From positions 51,816,001-51,880,000 of the forward strand of contig NC_091249.1 in NCBI RefSeq assembly GCF_042477335.2: a DNA stretch of 64,000 bases, read 5' to 3'. The notes beneath the pieces are model-generated. The model was not told the origin of the DNA, made no database searches, and saw only the letters and a program-made list of their open reading frames with translations. Positions 1 to 18,560 of the stretch are shown here, piece by piece. A program made the position numbers and the translations under genes. Each line of letters opens with the position of its first letter. Position 1 is the stretch's first letter. The stretch comes from Ovis canadensis (taxonomy: Eukaryota > Chordata > Mammalia > Artiodactyla > Bovidae).

Positions 1-1625
1 TGGTAAGTGGACCCATGTTGGATGTTTTCAACCTATAGCTCATCAAGACGGGGAACTGGTGGTACTGTAGGTGACTATGTCAGATTTTGTGTCTCTTAAT
101 ACAGCTGAGTTTCCAGTGAACATTAAGGGGGTGGTTGCAGAGCTTTCTGTATATGCTTTGGTGAGAGCATCAGCCAAGGCTTATTCTTGCCTTTGGGCCT
201 AGAGCCCCATAGGGCCAGATACTGAGGAGGCCTCAGTCAGTGTTGGCTAAATGAACAAATGAAGAAAGGTGGGAAGATCAGCTGTTAGGCACTGGCAGGA
301 AGACAGAGCAGGGCTACCTGATTCTCCCAGCCTTCCTTATCTTGTCTGTCTCCAGAGAGTTCACCTGGACATCCAGGTAGGTGAACATGCCAACGACTAT
401 GCAGAAATTGCTGCCAAAGACAAGTTGAGTGAGCTGCAGCTACGAGTGCGACAGCTGGTTGAGCAAGTGGAGCAGATCCAGAAAGAGCAGAACTACCAGC
501 GGGTGAGTGGCTGGGCCAGGAGCCGTGGGCCTCTTCCCAGAGGCTGCCCACTGGCTTAGCCAGGAGTTGCACATCAGATTCATTATAAATCCAAGGGACT
601 TCTGTGTCTGTGCTGCACTGCCAGCCTAAAAGGTGGGATGGGTATTACTAACTCTACTTTGTAACTGAGAAGACAGTCTCTTAAGAGGCTGTCATTGTCT
701 TATTAGGAGCCACACAAAGTGACAAAGCAGGAATTGATACCAACACCTGGGGTGTTCTTTCCATGCTTCTCAGTGCTCCCAGGATTAGGGGTTTCAAACT
801 CGCTTGTGTCCCAGAGCCCGGCCTGTACCATGAATGGATCTGTGACCGTAAGGACTGGTAGAATAGCAATCTATCTAAATAGGAAGAGCTGCTGTTGTCA
901 GCTGAGGACAGCATTGCAGAATTGCTCGCTCAGGTTTTAAGAGATACTTAAGAGGTCCAGGTTTTGGGGTTTTTTTATGTAAAAAATTCTGAGTTTTAAA
1001 TGTTGTCTAAACATTGTGTGAGCCTACAAAATACATGTGTGGGGTCAGTTCAGCCCCTGGATCACCAATTTGCAACCTGTGCACACAGTATGCAAGGAGC
1101 AGTTTGGGAGATCCAGGCAGAGGGCTCAGAGCAAATCCATTTCTGAGTGTCCCAGGACAGCTCTGTCTGATAGGGTAATGCTACAGCCACTTTACCACTC
1201 CTCCAGGCATCACGGTAGGACCAGGTGAGGGCTATACCTGACAGATGAGCCAGTGGACCTGGGAGAAATGAGTGGGTTACCCAGGGGCATATGGCTGGTG
1301 AGGATGAAGACAATTCGTTCCCAGGTGGGATGGTTTTTTTCAGACACTTGCAGCTGGAACCTGAGCAAAGTTAGTTGGTCCTGGGGCATCCTCTGGAGAG
1401 GGAACCCAGTGGTTCTAGTGGCCCCAGATGAGGCCCAGCCAACTCAGGCTTCTCTTCTGTTTTCCCTTCCCACAGTGGCGAGAGGAACGCTTCCGGCAGA
1501 CCAGCGAGAGCACCAACCAAAGGGTGCTGTGGTGGTCCATCCTACAGACCCTCATCCTTGTAGCCATTGGTGTCTGGCAGATGAGACACCTCAAGAGCTT
1601 CTTTGAAGCCAAGAAGCTGGTGTAG
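1..1625 (+). CDS. TMED9: TMED9 (p24 family cargo receptor), 3' part of gene
   Basis: Type I membrane protein of the p24/TMED family that cycles between ER and Golgi and helps select cargo and shape COPI/COPII vesicles. The window starts two bases before a consensus donor (GTAAGT at 3-8), so only the last bases of an upstream exon (1-2), then exons 356-502 and 1476-1625, are present. Together they give the C-terminal 98 residues of a protein normally about 235 long. In order these are the last strand of the GOLD domain (RVHLDIQVG), a coiled coil (about residues 20-50 of the visible part), one membrane span ([16 protein letters not shown]) and a short cytoplasmic tail with an FF pair and a terminal KKLV. 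FF and KKxx are the known COPII/COPI-binding signals of this family. Splice phases agree: codon CTG is split off upstream, and AGA begins the next exon. Assigned to TMED9 rather than another p24 by recalled sequence and by B4GALT7 lying next door. Confidence 0.93.
356..502 (+). CDS. TMED9: TMED9 penultimate coding exon
   Basis: Acceptor TCTGTCTCCAG ends at 355 and donor GTGAGT begins at 503. The exon is exactly 49 codons, so it is phase 0 at both ends. It encodes the end of the GOLD beta-sandwich and the heptad-rich coiled coil ([20 protein letters not shown]) through which p24 proteins form hetero-oligomers. Confidence 0.93.
1476..1625 (+). CDS. TMED9: TMED9 terminal coding exon
   Basis: A pyrimidine-rich acceptor ends with CACAG at 1475, and the TAG stop is at 1623-1625. 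The 49 codons encode the juxtamembrane segment, the single transmembrane helix and the cytosolic tail with FF and KKLV trafficking signals. No break is visible. Confidence 0.94.
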   Translation, partial: WREERFRQTSESTNQRVLWWSILQTLILVAIGVWQMRHLKSFFEAKKLV

Positions 1626-2305
1626 CCATCCCAGGCTTCCCAGGCCAGCCTTCTTCCCTGGCTGGGGAAGAAAGGACCTCCTGGACTGACTGCTCTCTGG
1701 CAGGAGGACTGGTTTCCAGCCATGGGTATCTGGAGGGGAGAGGGGCCACAGCCCAAGCCGAGGGTAGCAGCTTGGCTGGCTAATACTGATCAAGTGGTTG
1801 GGTAAATGCCTGCTCCCTCCCCTGGGCCCTTTGCAGTAATCTGGTGAAGCCACCGGGAGCCCTACTGACACCTCAGAATCACAGTGTTACTGATCAGGGA
1901 TGTGAGCCTGTTGTCTGGGGTGACTGGGGGGAGGGGAGGGGGTGGGCAAGCCAGTCTTTCTTTGCTAACTTGGAATTTTGACCAGGTTGGGGCATAGCTG
2001 TGATTCCCTGCCACCCAGGAAACCTCACTATTCCCTCCTAGGGCCTAGACCCAGCCTGCTGATCCGGGGTGTGTGTCAATTGAGGGTGGGGTATAGGGAG
2101 TTGCAACGTGGGAAAGTAGCCCTGAGGTTGACCCCAGGTTCTTTACGTGGTTGTTCTTTTGGGGACTAAAGAAACTGGGGTCAGGCCAAGCAGAGGCCTT
2201 GGTGCTGGTTGGGGATGGGGCCTGCAGAGTCTTAGTTACTGATTTCATTTTCAATAAGTCTAGGTTTGTTACATTGGTTTCCCAATAAAAAAAAAAAATT
2301 GACTT
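1626..2305 (+). other. TMED9: TMED9 3' UTR with poly(A) signal
   Basis: Non-coding sequence after the TMED9 stop. An AATAAA at 2284-2289 runs into an A stretch followed by ordinary sequence, so cleavage is placed at about 2300-2310. No repeat is recognised inside it. Confidence 0.75.
2284..2289 (+). promoter_or_regulatory. Polyadenylation signal of TMED9
   Basis: Canonical AATAAA about 660 bases after the TMED9 stop. It is the only perfect hexamer between the stop and the first SINE. Confidence 0.75.
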
Positions 2306-2975
2306 CTTGTCCAGTGTAAAGTTACTCTACTGCCAGTGGGCATAGCACTGTAGGGTGCTGGAGGGAATGTCGAGTTTTTCCAGTGGGCAAAGCACTTGAC
2401 ATTCTAAGACGAGTACCCACCTGTGGACTTCATTTCTTTCATCCTCTCCATACCTTCTAGTGGCAGTGGGTGGTAGTCTTGCCCAAAATCATACAACAAG
2501 TAAGTTGTGCAGTTGGTGCTAAAATCCACACCATTTCTTCTGTGCATTTGCCATCTCACCAACCTTTCCAAAGCAGGAGGACAGAATTGTTCTGGTGCTT
2601 CAAAAAAGTGCCCAGTTAGTGAAGGTAGTGTGCACTGATCAGAGGAGTGCAACACGTGTGGGGAGAACAGGAAGCCCTGGGCTGGGGGCAAGAGGAAGGT
2701 ACTGATGGGCTTAACCAATAGCATGGAATCTCAACAAGGACTTAAGAGACGAAGGATTCTGATAAGGCGGACAGGGGTGATTGAAGGGAACAGAGGCAAA
2801 CAGCTGGTGTGGAGATAGGCATTGTTTCAGCTAGAGTTGAGGGGGCAATGAGAAAGCTGGAAAGGAAAGTTGGTTAGTATTAGAAAGTTGAATCCCAGGA
2901 AAGAGATTTGGACATTACCAAGTGTTCAACAGAGTTTTGAGTATTAGAACCTTATGAAAATAAATACGAGGAAGG
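2306..2975. other. Intergenic, no gene seen
   Basis: Single-copy-looking sequence between TMED9 and the first SINE. I see no convincing ORF, RNA gene or named repeat. Confidence 0.5.
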
Positions 2976-3177
2976 TTAATTTCCTTGTGGCTCAGCCATA
3001 AAGAATCCTCCTGCCAGTGCGGGAGATCTGAGTTTGATCCCTTGGTCGGGCAAATCCCCTGGAGAGGGAAACTGCACCCACTTCTTGCCTGGGAAATCCC
3101 ATGGACAGAGGAGCCTGGCAGGGTACAGTCCATGGGTTTGCAGAGTCAGACATGATTTAGCGACTAAACGACAACAA
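2976..3177 (+). mobile_element. Bov-tA SINE
   Basis: tRNA-derived head (CTTGTGGCTCAGCCATAAAG), then the BovB-derived body (ATGGACAGAGGAGCCTGGCA) and the terminal GACTAAACGACAACAA. Ruminant-specific SINE in + orientation. Confidence 0.85.
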
Positions 3178-3397
3178 TCCAACAGTGTGTAATGAGATGG
3201 GGTGGGAAGGCAAGTTTGGGGACTAGAACTGCTAGGAGCATGTAGTCTGAACACGTTCTGCCACCTAGACCTTCACATTTAGGGAGAAAAAAAAAACAGC
3301 TTTAAATGACAGAAAAACTGTGACGATAGTTAACCTCATTACTGACGTCATTCAGTAGTATGGTATATTTGTTAAAAATGAATTAACCAGTAGGGAT

Positions 3398-3493
3398 GTG
3401 CTCAGTCGTTTCAGTCATATCCGACCCTGAGCCTGCCCACGGGGTTTTCCCAGGCAAGAATACCAGAGTGCGTTGCCATTTCCTTCTCCAGGG
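3398..3493 (-). mobile_element. Bov-tA/Bov-A SINE fragment
   Basis: Reverse-oriented SINE body: GCTCAGTCGTTTCAGTCATA, then AGGCAAGAATACCAGAGTG and TTGCCATTTCCTTCTCCAGG. It is shorter than a full unit. Confidence 0.75.
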
Positions 3494-3840
3494 TGAACCA
3501 ATAGGCATAGTCCATGCTTTATGCCCATTTCCTTAGCTGTTACCTTGTGTCTTTTTTGTTCCAAGAGCTCATGTAGGAGGTATTGTTGTTACATTTAGTT
3601 GTCTTTTCTCATTGGACCCTTCTTGGCTGTGACAGTTTCTCAGACTTCCCTTGTTTATTGACTTCACAGTTTTCAGGAGTTCAGGTATTTTGTAGAATTT
3701 CTCTGAATTGCAATTGCTCTGATACTTTTCTCATGATTAGATTGGGGTCCTGGGTTTTTGAAAGAGCACAGAAAGAAAGTGTCATTCTCATCCCATCATA
3801 TTAAGGGTACTAATTATCGACATGACTGGATATCACAGTT
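3494..3840. other. Intergenic, no gene seen
   Basis: No supported gene or recognised repeat. Short ORFs here have no family features. Confidence 0.45.
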
Positions 3841-3851
3841 TAAAATTAGTT

Positions 3852-4442
3852 AAGGGGCTTCCCGGAGAAGGCAATGGCACCCCACTCCAGTACTCCTGCC
3901 TGAAAACTCCCATGGACGGAGGAGCCTGGTAGGCTGCAGTCCATGGGGTCACTAAGAATTGGATGCGACTGAGTGACTTCACTTTCACTTTTCACTTTCA
4001 TGCATTGGAGAAGGAAATGGCAACCCACTCCAGTGTTCTTGCCTGGAGAATCCCAGGAACGGGGGAGCCTGGTGGGCTGCCGTCTATGGGGTCACACAGA
4101 GTCAAACACGACTGATGTGACTTAGCACCAGCAAGGGGCTTCCCTGTGGCTCAGTGGTGAAGAATTTGCCTGTCAATATAAGAAACATGGGTTCAATCCC
4201 TGATCTGGGAAGATTCCACTTGCCAAGGAGCGACTAAGCCCACGTGCCACAACTATTGAGGCTGTACTCTAGAGCCTGGGAGCCCCAACCACTGAAGCCC
4301 GAGTGCCCTAGAGCCTGTGCTCAGAACAAGAGAGGCCATTGCAATGAGAAACCTGAACAACACAGCTAGAGAGTAGCTCCCGCTTATTATAGCAACCAGA
4401 TAAAAGGTCAAGCAACAACGAAAGCCCACCACAGCCAAAAAA
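3852..4442 (+). mobile_element. CHR-type tRNA-Glu SINE, split by a Bov-A2
   Basis: A long CHR-1-like SINE. Its tRNA-like start is at 3852-3863 and resumes at 4133, its CA-rich body runs to the A-rich tail ending near 4442. It is flanked by an 11-base target-site duplication, TAAAATTAGTT, at 3841-3851 and 4443-4453. The central part is a later insertion. Confidence 0.85.
3864..4132 (+). mobile_element. Bov-A2 dimeric SINE nested in CHR SINE
   Basis: Two tandem Bov-A units starting GGAGAAGGCAATGGCACCCC and GGAGAAGGAAATGGCAACCC, ending CTTAGCACCAG. The 12-base duplication AAGGGGCTTCCC at 3852-3863 and 4133-4144 marks the insertion into the 5' end of the CHR element. Confidence 0.88.
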
Positions 4443-4453
4443 TAAAATTAGTT

Positions 4454-4829
4454 TTAAAATTATTAATTTGGATTTATACATGAAATCTGATTTCTTGAGG
4501 TAGATCTAATACTAGAGAGGCTTCATTCTGAGATGACAACAATTAGCTGGATTGAAGAGTCCCCTTAAGGTAACCTTGTACTTTCCAGGCCAGTCCCATC
4601 TCCCAGTTTCCATCATTGGCCTTACCTGACTGGTCTCTGCAGGGGCCACCCTTGCTTTTGTCATCAGCTAAATCAAGGCTGGATTTGTCAAGGTTTTAAT
4701 ATAAGGTACGGTGACCTGGCAGAGCTTAGCAGGAAGGGACCAGTGGGTTGTATGCTGGGTTAAAGGGAGAAAGGGGGCTGCTGGGAATAATTAATTTCCT
4801 ATGCATAGTGAAGTCCTCTCAGAACCAGT
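4454..4829. other. Intergenic, no gene seen
   Basis: No supported gene, RNA or named repeat in this stretch upstream of the MIR and the B4GALT7 promoter. Confidence 0.45.
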
Positions 4830-5015
4830 AGTTGAGATCATAGACTGTGCAACCAAACTACCTGGGCTTATATTCTGAACTACCTCTTCGTGCCATAGTT
4901 CACTCGTTAAAGAGGGCATAAGTACAATACACATAAAGACAGAGATAGAAGTAGTAAAGAATTTGGAAAAATGACCGGCACATAGTAAGAACTCAACTGA
5001 TGTTATTAGCTATTT
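4830..5015 (+). mobile_element. MIR SINE (ancient)
   Basis: Diverged MIR: a CTGGGCTTATATTCTGAACT-like core and the typical 3' segment GGCACATAGTAAGAACTCAA. Both are characteristic of mammalian-wide interspersed repeats. Confidence 0.65.
4956..4995 (+). repeat. 40-bp direct repeat, copy 1
   Basis: Matches 5457-5496 at 38 of 40 positions (differences at 4975 and 4994). This copy lies in the MIR 3' end. Confidence 0.9.
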
Positions 5016-5456
5016 ATTAGAAACCTTAAAGTTTGCCTGGAAGAACAGAGATAAGTCTAATAACTTTCCCGTTCTCTTTTCCTAGGTGGAAATCTGGCCC
5101 AGGCAGGGGCTAAGTTCCCACTGTTGACAAGGCCAATATGGGAAGTCAATTTTACTCCCTTCTTCAGTTCTCAACTCAGCTCCACGAAATACTCCTCCCC
5201 TGGATGACAGCTGTCATTTATATAGCATTGATGATTGTGTCCATCACTGTACCAAGTGTGTGCTTTTCTCCTTTAATCCTCACAGCAACCATATATACCA
5301 GGAACTGCCCCAAAACACAACCAAACTAGGAGAGTCAGGTTTCAAATCCAGCCAATCTGTCTTTAATACCAGTCTCCAAACTACTACTTGAGGTAGTAGG
5401 CTGAACGCAAGACAGCCTTGAGCTTAGCCCTGCCCACCTCCAAGCTTGTTGCGGAC

Positions 5457-5496
5457 AAAGAATTTGGAAAAATGACTGGCACATAGTAAGAACTTA
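5457..5496 (+). repeat. 40-bp direct repeat, copy 2, next to B4GALT7 promoter
   Basis: Second copy of the 4956-4995 segment, 501 bases downstream, without the rest of the MIR around it. It borders the GC-rich promoter. Confidence 0.9.
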
Positions 5497-5903
5497 GGGT
5501 GACGGCAGGACTACTCAGACGCGCTCCCCGCCTTCCCCTGGGAAGAGGAGGAAGATGCAGATTATCCCAGGGCGCTGGTTTGGAAATCTGGAGTTTAAAT
5601 CCAGTCCCAGCCCGTTGACTTGAGCGCTCTCCCGGGCCTCAACCTCTTGAGACCTCCAGCGGTCCCCGGAAGGAAGTTACCAGTTCAGGCGGTTGCGCGT
5701 TCACGTCTTCCTTCGAACGCGGAACCTTTGACACCACAGCTTCGGGGAGCAGACGGCGTAGACGGAGCAACGGACCCAACGGACCAAGGGGCGGGGCGGA
5801 CGGGCTTAGGCGGGGCGGGAGGCGGAGGCGCCGCGTAGGCCAGGGAGGCCGGGCTGGCCCGGCTTGGTAGCTCTGTACCCATGTGCCGCCGCCTCCCCGA
5901 ACG

Positions 5904-14023
<8,120 letters not shown>

Positions 14024-14255
14024 ATTGGCTGGACAGTAAGGGAGCTTGTGCCTACAGGCCACACTGCTACTCACGCCCAGGACAAAGCCTTGGCCCAGGC
14101 CCAGCTCCAGTAGGACATGGAGTGGCCTGAAGCAGTGGCCAGCCAGCCACATGTTTGCAGCAACCTGGCTCCCAAAGGCAGGTTTGAGCCAGGACAGGAC
14201 ACACACAGGGTGCCTGGGATGCTACCAGCAATAAACAGTGATGGAGAGAGGCTGG
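14024..14255 (+). other. B4GALT7: B4GALT7 3' UTR
   Basis: Short untranslated tail from the TGA to just after AATAAA at 14230-14235. No repeat or second strong signal is seen before 14255. Confidence 0.75.
14230..14235 (+). promoter_or_regulatory. Polyadenylation signal of B4GALT7
   Basis: Canonical AATAAA in CCAGCAATAAACAGTGATGG, about 210 bases after the stop. Confidence 0.8.
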
Positions 14256-16129
14256 GACATGGCTCCCAACTGGGGCTCTCCACCCTGCCTTACTGCTTGC
14301 CTTGCCCCGCCCTACCCTCCTTTGTGTGCTGAGATCTGCAAGTTCCTCCCTTTGGACTGCCTCGTGCAGAGATACAGTTTAGAAGCCAGGCCACTGATGT
14401 GGGTGGCCAGGGCCATCAGGAGGGTTAAAACTGCAGAGACCAGTGTGCAAGCCCTACAAAGGGAGCAGCTGAGACCAGCTCTGGCTGGCTGTCACCGTGC
14501 AGGAATGTGGGCCTAGTGTTGCCAGATCTTCTGATTTTTCAAAAGAAACTAGAATTCTGGATTCTTGAATGAAATTGGTTAATTTTTTTAATTGGTTAAT
14601 TTTTAAATGATGGCAGCTAATTCAAACTTTTAAAAAGTATGGCAGGCCAAACCTGTGGCTGAGGGGGAAGGGAATGGGGCAAAAGAAGACATTTTTCTTT
14701 GTTAAAAGCTGGCAAGGAGTTGGGGCAGGGCTGGGGACGATGAGGCCAGGGGAAGCTCAGGTGGGAGAGAAGCCCAAGATACAAGGTCCCTGTTCCCTCC
14801 CTCAGCCCAAGGGGTGCTTCATCCCGTCTCACTAAAATGGACGGAAGTAGATCACAAGACTGGAGTGAGCGTAGTTGGGCTACATTGCGGAGACTCATTC
14901 AGTCATCGCTTGGGAAGGGAAGACCGTGTTCCTGAGGTGGGAGGAAGATGAGAAGTAGAATCCCCGGAGTGTTCCCACAGTGTGAGGAGAGATTACTGAT
15001 GGTCATCGGAAGCAACAGAGAGGGAGGGTGGGGAGCCAAGGGAGATGGTGGAACCATCTGGAGGGAAGCCCAGGGCCAATGAGAGAGGGAAGTGAGGGAC
15101 CCTGAAAGGTAAATGACTCCTTCAAGGCATTTGACTGCAGAAGATTTGGGGCAGAAGTTGGAAGAGACTGGGACCAGTTAAGGTTAGTTTGTTTAACAAT
15201 AAACAGGATACCTGAAGTGCCAAAGGAAAGATTGAGGTCCCCAGATACAGGAGGGTAGATTGAGCATCTCTACTCCAAAAAGGCTCCTCCTCCAATGGTG
15301 GTCTTCAGGTTATTTTGTGCAGCTGTGTGGGTTGTGCACTTACAACCTGAGCATAAACCAAGAGATTTCAGCAAAGAGGAGTGGAGGGAGTGAAGAACTT
15401 CAGGCTCCATGTAACTGGTGAGACTTAGAAGAGAGGGTCCTTGGGATTTTAAATTGACCTCACCCAGCAATTCAGCTTTACTTACTGCAGTGAAGGGCAA
15501 ACAAATCTTGATGACAGTGCAAGGGTAGTAAAGGGGCTTTCTTGACTTGAGGCCCAGGGGAGGGGAATGGTGCACTTTCTGTATGCTGGTCTCCTGGACA
15601 GCCCTGACTGTGTTATCTTGGACTTAAGTCACGAAGCCTTTTGGAGTTGGAGTAGGTATGACTGCCCCCAGCTCTATACTCACCTGGCAGATAAGAAGAC
15701 AAAAAAGGTGGGGGACTCGTTCCTTTCCACCTGCCCTGAGAGGTGGGATGAGCAGGAGAAGAGCAGGATCAGCCAGCTCAGCCTGGGCTGGGTGCGTCTC
15801 TAACCCTGCACTCCCACGCTCTCACGACCACCACTACCACCTCCATGATCCAGACAGCAGAAGGCACCCCAGGCCAGGCCTGATGCAGCTGTAATCTTCA
15901 GCCCACCCTCACTCCCCATCTCGGGACTCCCCTAAACCTTTCTGGGAGAGCAGGAGAAAGCTAAGAGGTGGTCAGTAATGAAGAAGCAGAGAACTCTTCC
16001 GCCGCCTCAGCACCTTGGCAGCTCCTCTCGAGTGGAACAGGCGCCCCAGCCTTGCTGGTCAGTATGTGACTGATGTGAACCCAGGATATAGGAGCACCTG
16101 GCACATGTTTCGCCTGTGATTCTATGATG
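14256..16129. other. Intergenic, no gene seen
   Basis: About 1.9 kb of mostly single-copy-looking sequence with an AT-rich patch at 14575-14640. Small ORFs (for example 15567-15803 +) show no domain or splice support. Confidence 0.5.
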
Positions 16130-16345
16130 ACAGCCGGCACTTGTTGAGCATTCTCACGTACAAAATTTAGTACCCTGGGTTATTTCATGTAGGTCTTCAC
16201 CTAGGAGCTGGGCCCTGTTTTATTAGCCTGTTTTATAGATGAGGATGGTGGAGCACAGAGAGGTAAGAAACTTGCCCAGGGTCACAAGGCTGGTAAGTAG
16301 TGGAGCTTGGGATTTGGATCCCTGGAACCTGTCTTCTGAGCAGGA
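16130..16345 (-). mobile_element. MIR SINE, reverse orientation
   Basis: Reverse MIR features in order: TTTTATAGATGAGGATGGTG, AGAGAGGTAAGAAACTTGCC, CAGGGTCACAAGGCTGGTAA and a GGATTTGGATCCCTGGAACC end. Confidence 0.8.
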
Positions 16346-16349
16346 AAAA

Positions 16350-17190
16350 AACTGGAGAAAATCTAGGTGATTTTGGTTTGGCAGTGAATTTTTAGATACC
16401 AAAAATATGATCCATGAAAGAAATAGTTGATGTTAGACTTTTATTAAAACTTAAAACTTCTGCTCTGTGAAAGCAACTGTTAAGAGAATGAAAAGACAAG
16501 CCATAAACTAGAAAAAAAATTTGTAAAGCATGCCTGATAAAGGACTTGTACCCAAAATATACAGTGAGTTTTAAAATTCAACAGTAAGATAAGAAAAACC
16601 CAAGTAAAAAACAGGCAAAAGATCTGAACAGACACTTCATCAACAAAGATACGCAAATGGAAAATAAGCATATGAAAAGATGCTCAACATAATTTGTCAT
16701 TCATTAGGGAATTGCAAATTTAAAACAACAATGAGACACTAATACATACCTGTTAGAATGCCTAAAACCCAAAAAACTATCAAATGCTGGTGAGGATGTG
16801 GAGCGATGGGAAACACTCACTGTTGCAGGTGAGAATGCAAATGATAAACTCATTTTGGAAGATGGTATGGCAGTTTCATACAAAGCCGAGCATAATCTTA
16901 CCATATCAGTGAGCTTGCTGCTAGGTACTTTCCCAACTGACTGAAAATTTGTGTCCTCACAAAAACCTACATGTGAATGTTTTATGGCAGATTTATTTGT
17001 AGTCACTTAAGTACAAGAAGTGACCAAGATTTCCATCAATATGTGAATGGATAAAAAAAAAACTAGTGGCACATTTATACAATGGAGTACTATGCAGCAC
17101 TAAAAAGAAATGAGCTACCAAGTCACAAAAAGACGTGGAGGACCATAAATGTGGCTGAGTGAAAGAAACCAGTCTAGAAAAGGTATGTAG
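16350..17190 (+). mobile_element. Old L1 (L1M-type) ORF2 3' end and UTR
   Basis: Sense L1 3' landmarks: AGATGCTCAACATAATTTGT, AAATGCTGGTGAGGATGTGG, ACAATGGAGTACTATGCAGC and GTGGCTGAGTGAAAGAAACC. Highly diverged, with no open frame. Confidence 0.8.
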
Positions 17191-17315
17191 AGAATTCCCT
17201 TTTGGTCCAGTGATTAGGACTCTGGGCTTCTACTTCAAGGGGCATAGATATGATCTCCGATTAGGGAACTAAGATCCTACAAGCCCTTTTGTGGCGCAAT
17301 CAAAAAGTGAGCCTT
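17191..17315 (+). mobile_element. CHR-2-type SINE
   Basis: tRNA-Glu-derived head AGAATTCCCTTTTGGTCCAG, then GTGATTAGGACTCTGGGCTT and TTAGGGAACTAAGATCCTAC. Cetartiodactyl SINE, diverged. Confidence 0.75.
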
Positions 17316-17551
17316 AATGTATGCAAATTTTAAAAAAATTTAGGAGGTAAGAGGATCACAGGAAGGAATGCACACTGCGGCAAGAAAATCTAGCTGCCTT
17401 ATATTACAAAACAGCCTCACTGAAGAGGATGTGGGAGAAGGTGCTGACCTAACACTGGGAAGTACGCAGTCTGTAAGACTACAGTCAAAAAAGTGCGTGT
17501 GTGCAGGATCCTCTAGGAGTTTCCATAGGGATATGGTATGCTTGCTAATTT

Positions 17552-17676
17552 GGAGAAGGAAATGGCAACCCACTCCAGTGCTCTTGCCTAGAAAATCCCA
17601 TGGACGGAGGAGCCTGGTGCAGGCTACTGCCCACGGGGTCACAAAAGGTCGGACACGACTGAGCGACTTCACTTTC
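17552..17676 (+). mobile_element. Bov-A SINE (single unit)
   Basis: One Bov-A unit (GGAGAAGGAAATGGCAACCC to GAGCGACTTCACTTTC). Flanked by a perfect 14-base duplication ATGCTTGCTAATTT at 17538-17551 and 17677-17690. Confidence 0.88.
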
Positions 17677-17690
17677 ATGCTTGCTAATTT

Positions 17691-17898
17691 GCTTCAGTCA
17701 TGTCTTGACTCTGTGGTCCTATGGACTGTAGCCCACCAGGCTCCTCCATCCATGGGGTTCTTCAGGCAAGAATACTGGAGAGCGGGTTGCCATGCCTTCC
17801 TCCAGGGAATCTTCCCAACTCAGGGATCAAACCTGTGTCTCTTACGTCTCCTCCATTGTCAGGTGGGTTCTTTACCACTAGTGCCACCTGAGAAGCCT
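17691..17898 (-). mobile_element. Bov-tA SINE, reverse
   Basis: Reads GCTTCAGTCATGTCTTGACT to GGTGGGTTCTTTACCACTAG and TGCCACCTGAGAAGCC, the reverse complement of a Bov-tA from tail to tRNA-like head. Confidence 0.82.
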
Positions 17899-18360
17899 TG
17901 GGGGTTGGGGTATGGTATAACAATTCTGCATATTAGGATTGAAGAATTAAGTGAATGGATGGTGGGAGCCAGTTTTCTTACTATAGGAGTTTTTTAGCAA
18001 AGAGCAGAATGCTAGAATGATTCATGTGATGATGGATTAAAGTTTAATAAATCAGTATGAATTTGCATTAAACTTAATTATACATAGAAACATTTATAGA
18101 TGTGTGTATACACAGGTATCACACATGTATATTTCCTTGTTCTGTCAGCTAAGAGGACCTGAAAGCAATGGCACTCCAAGAGCAATGAGCATGCTAGTGC
18201 TCACGTCATGGTTTCATTCTCCAGTGACAGGAACCACGACTGCTGGGATAAATGGTTGAGTCAAAGGCTAGGGTGGAAAACCTACAAGATGAGCCCGGAG
18301 CATCTTTTAGTTTCAGAAAGTAAGGAAATGTTTTTTTAAAATTGATGGGGGTGAGTGGTT
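17899..18360. other. AT-rich intergenic sequence
   Basis: No gene. It may be the upstream part of the L1M relic that follows, but I see no firm landmark. Confidence 0.4.
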
Positions 18361-18560
18361 GCTTCCCTGGTGATCCATTGGTTAAGATTTCATCTTCCAA
18401 TGGAGGGGGTGCAGGTTCAATCCCTCGTCAGGGAGCGAAGAACCCACATGTCTCATGGCCAAAAAAACAAAACATAAAACAGAAGCAATATTGTAACAAA
18501 TTCAATAAAGACTTCATAAGTGGTCCACATAAAAATTCTAAAATAAAATTTTTTTAAAAA
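18361..18560 (+). mobile_element. CHR-2 SINE with long 3' tail
   Basis: Head GCTTCCCTGGTGATCCATTG, then GTCAGGGAGCGAAGAACCCA, and the typical tail AGAAGCAATATTGTAACAAA and TTCAATAAAGACTTCATAAG. Confidence 0.8.

Noticed and set aside
5138..5329. 63-codon + ORF upstream of the B4GALT7 promoter
   Set aside because: No conserved features, lies in intergenic DNA next to an MIR, and the frame is short enough to be chance.
17368..17997. 209-codon + ORF
   Set aside because: Runs through a Bov-A and a reverse Bov-tA; these SINEs are often open by chance.
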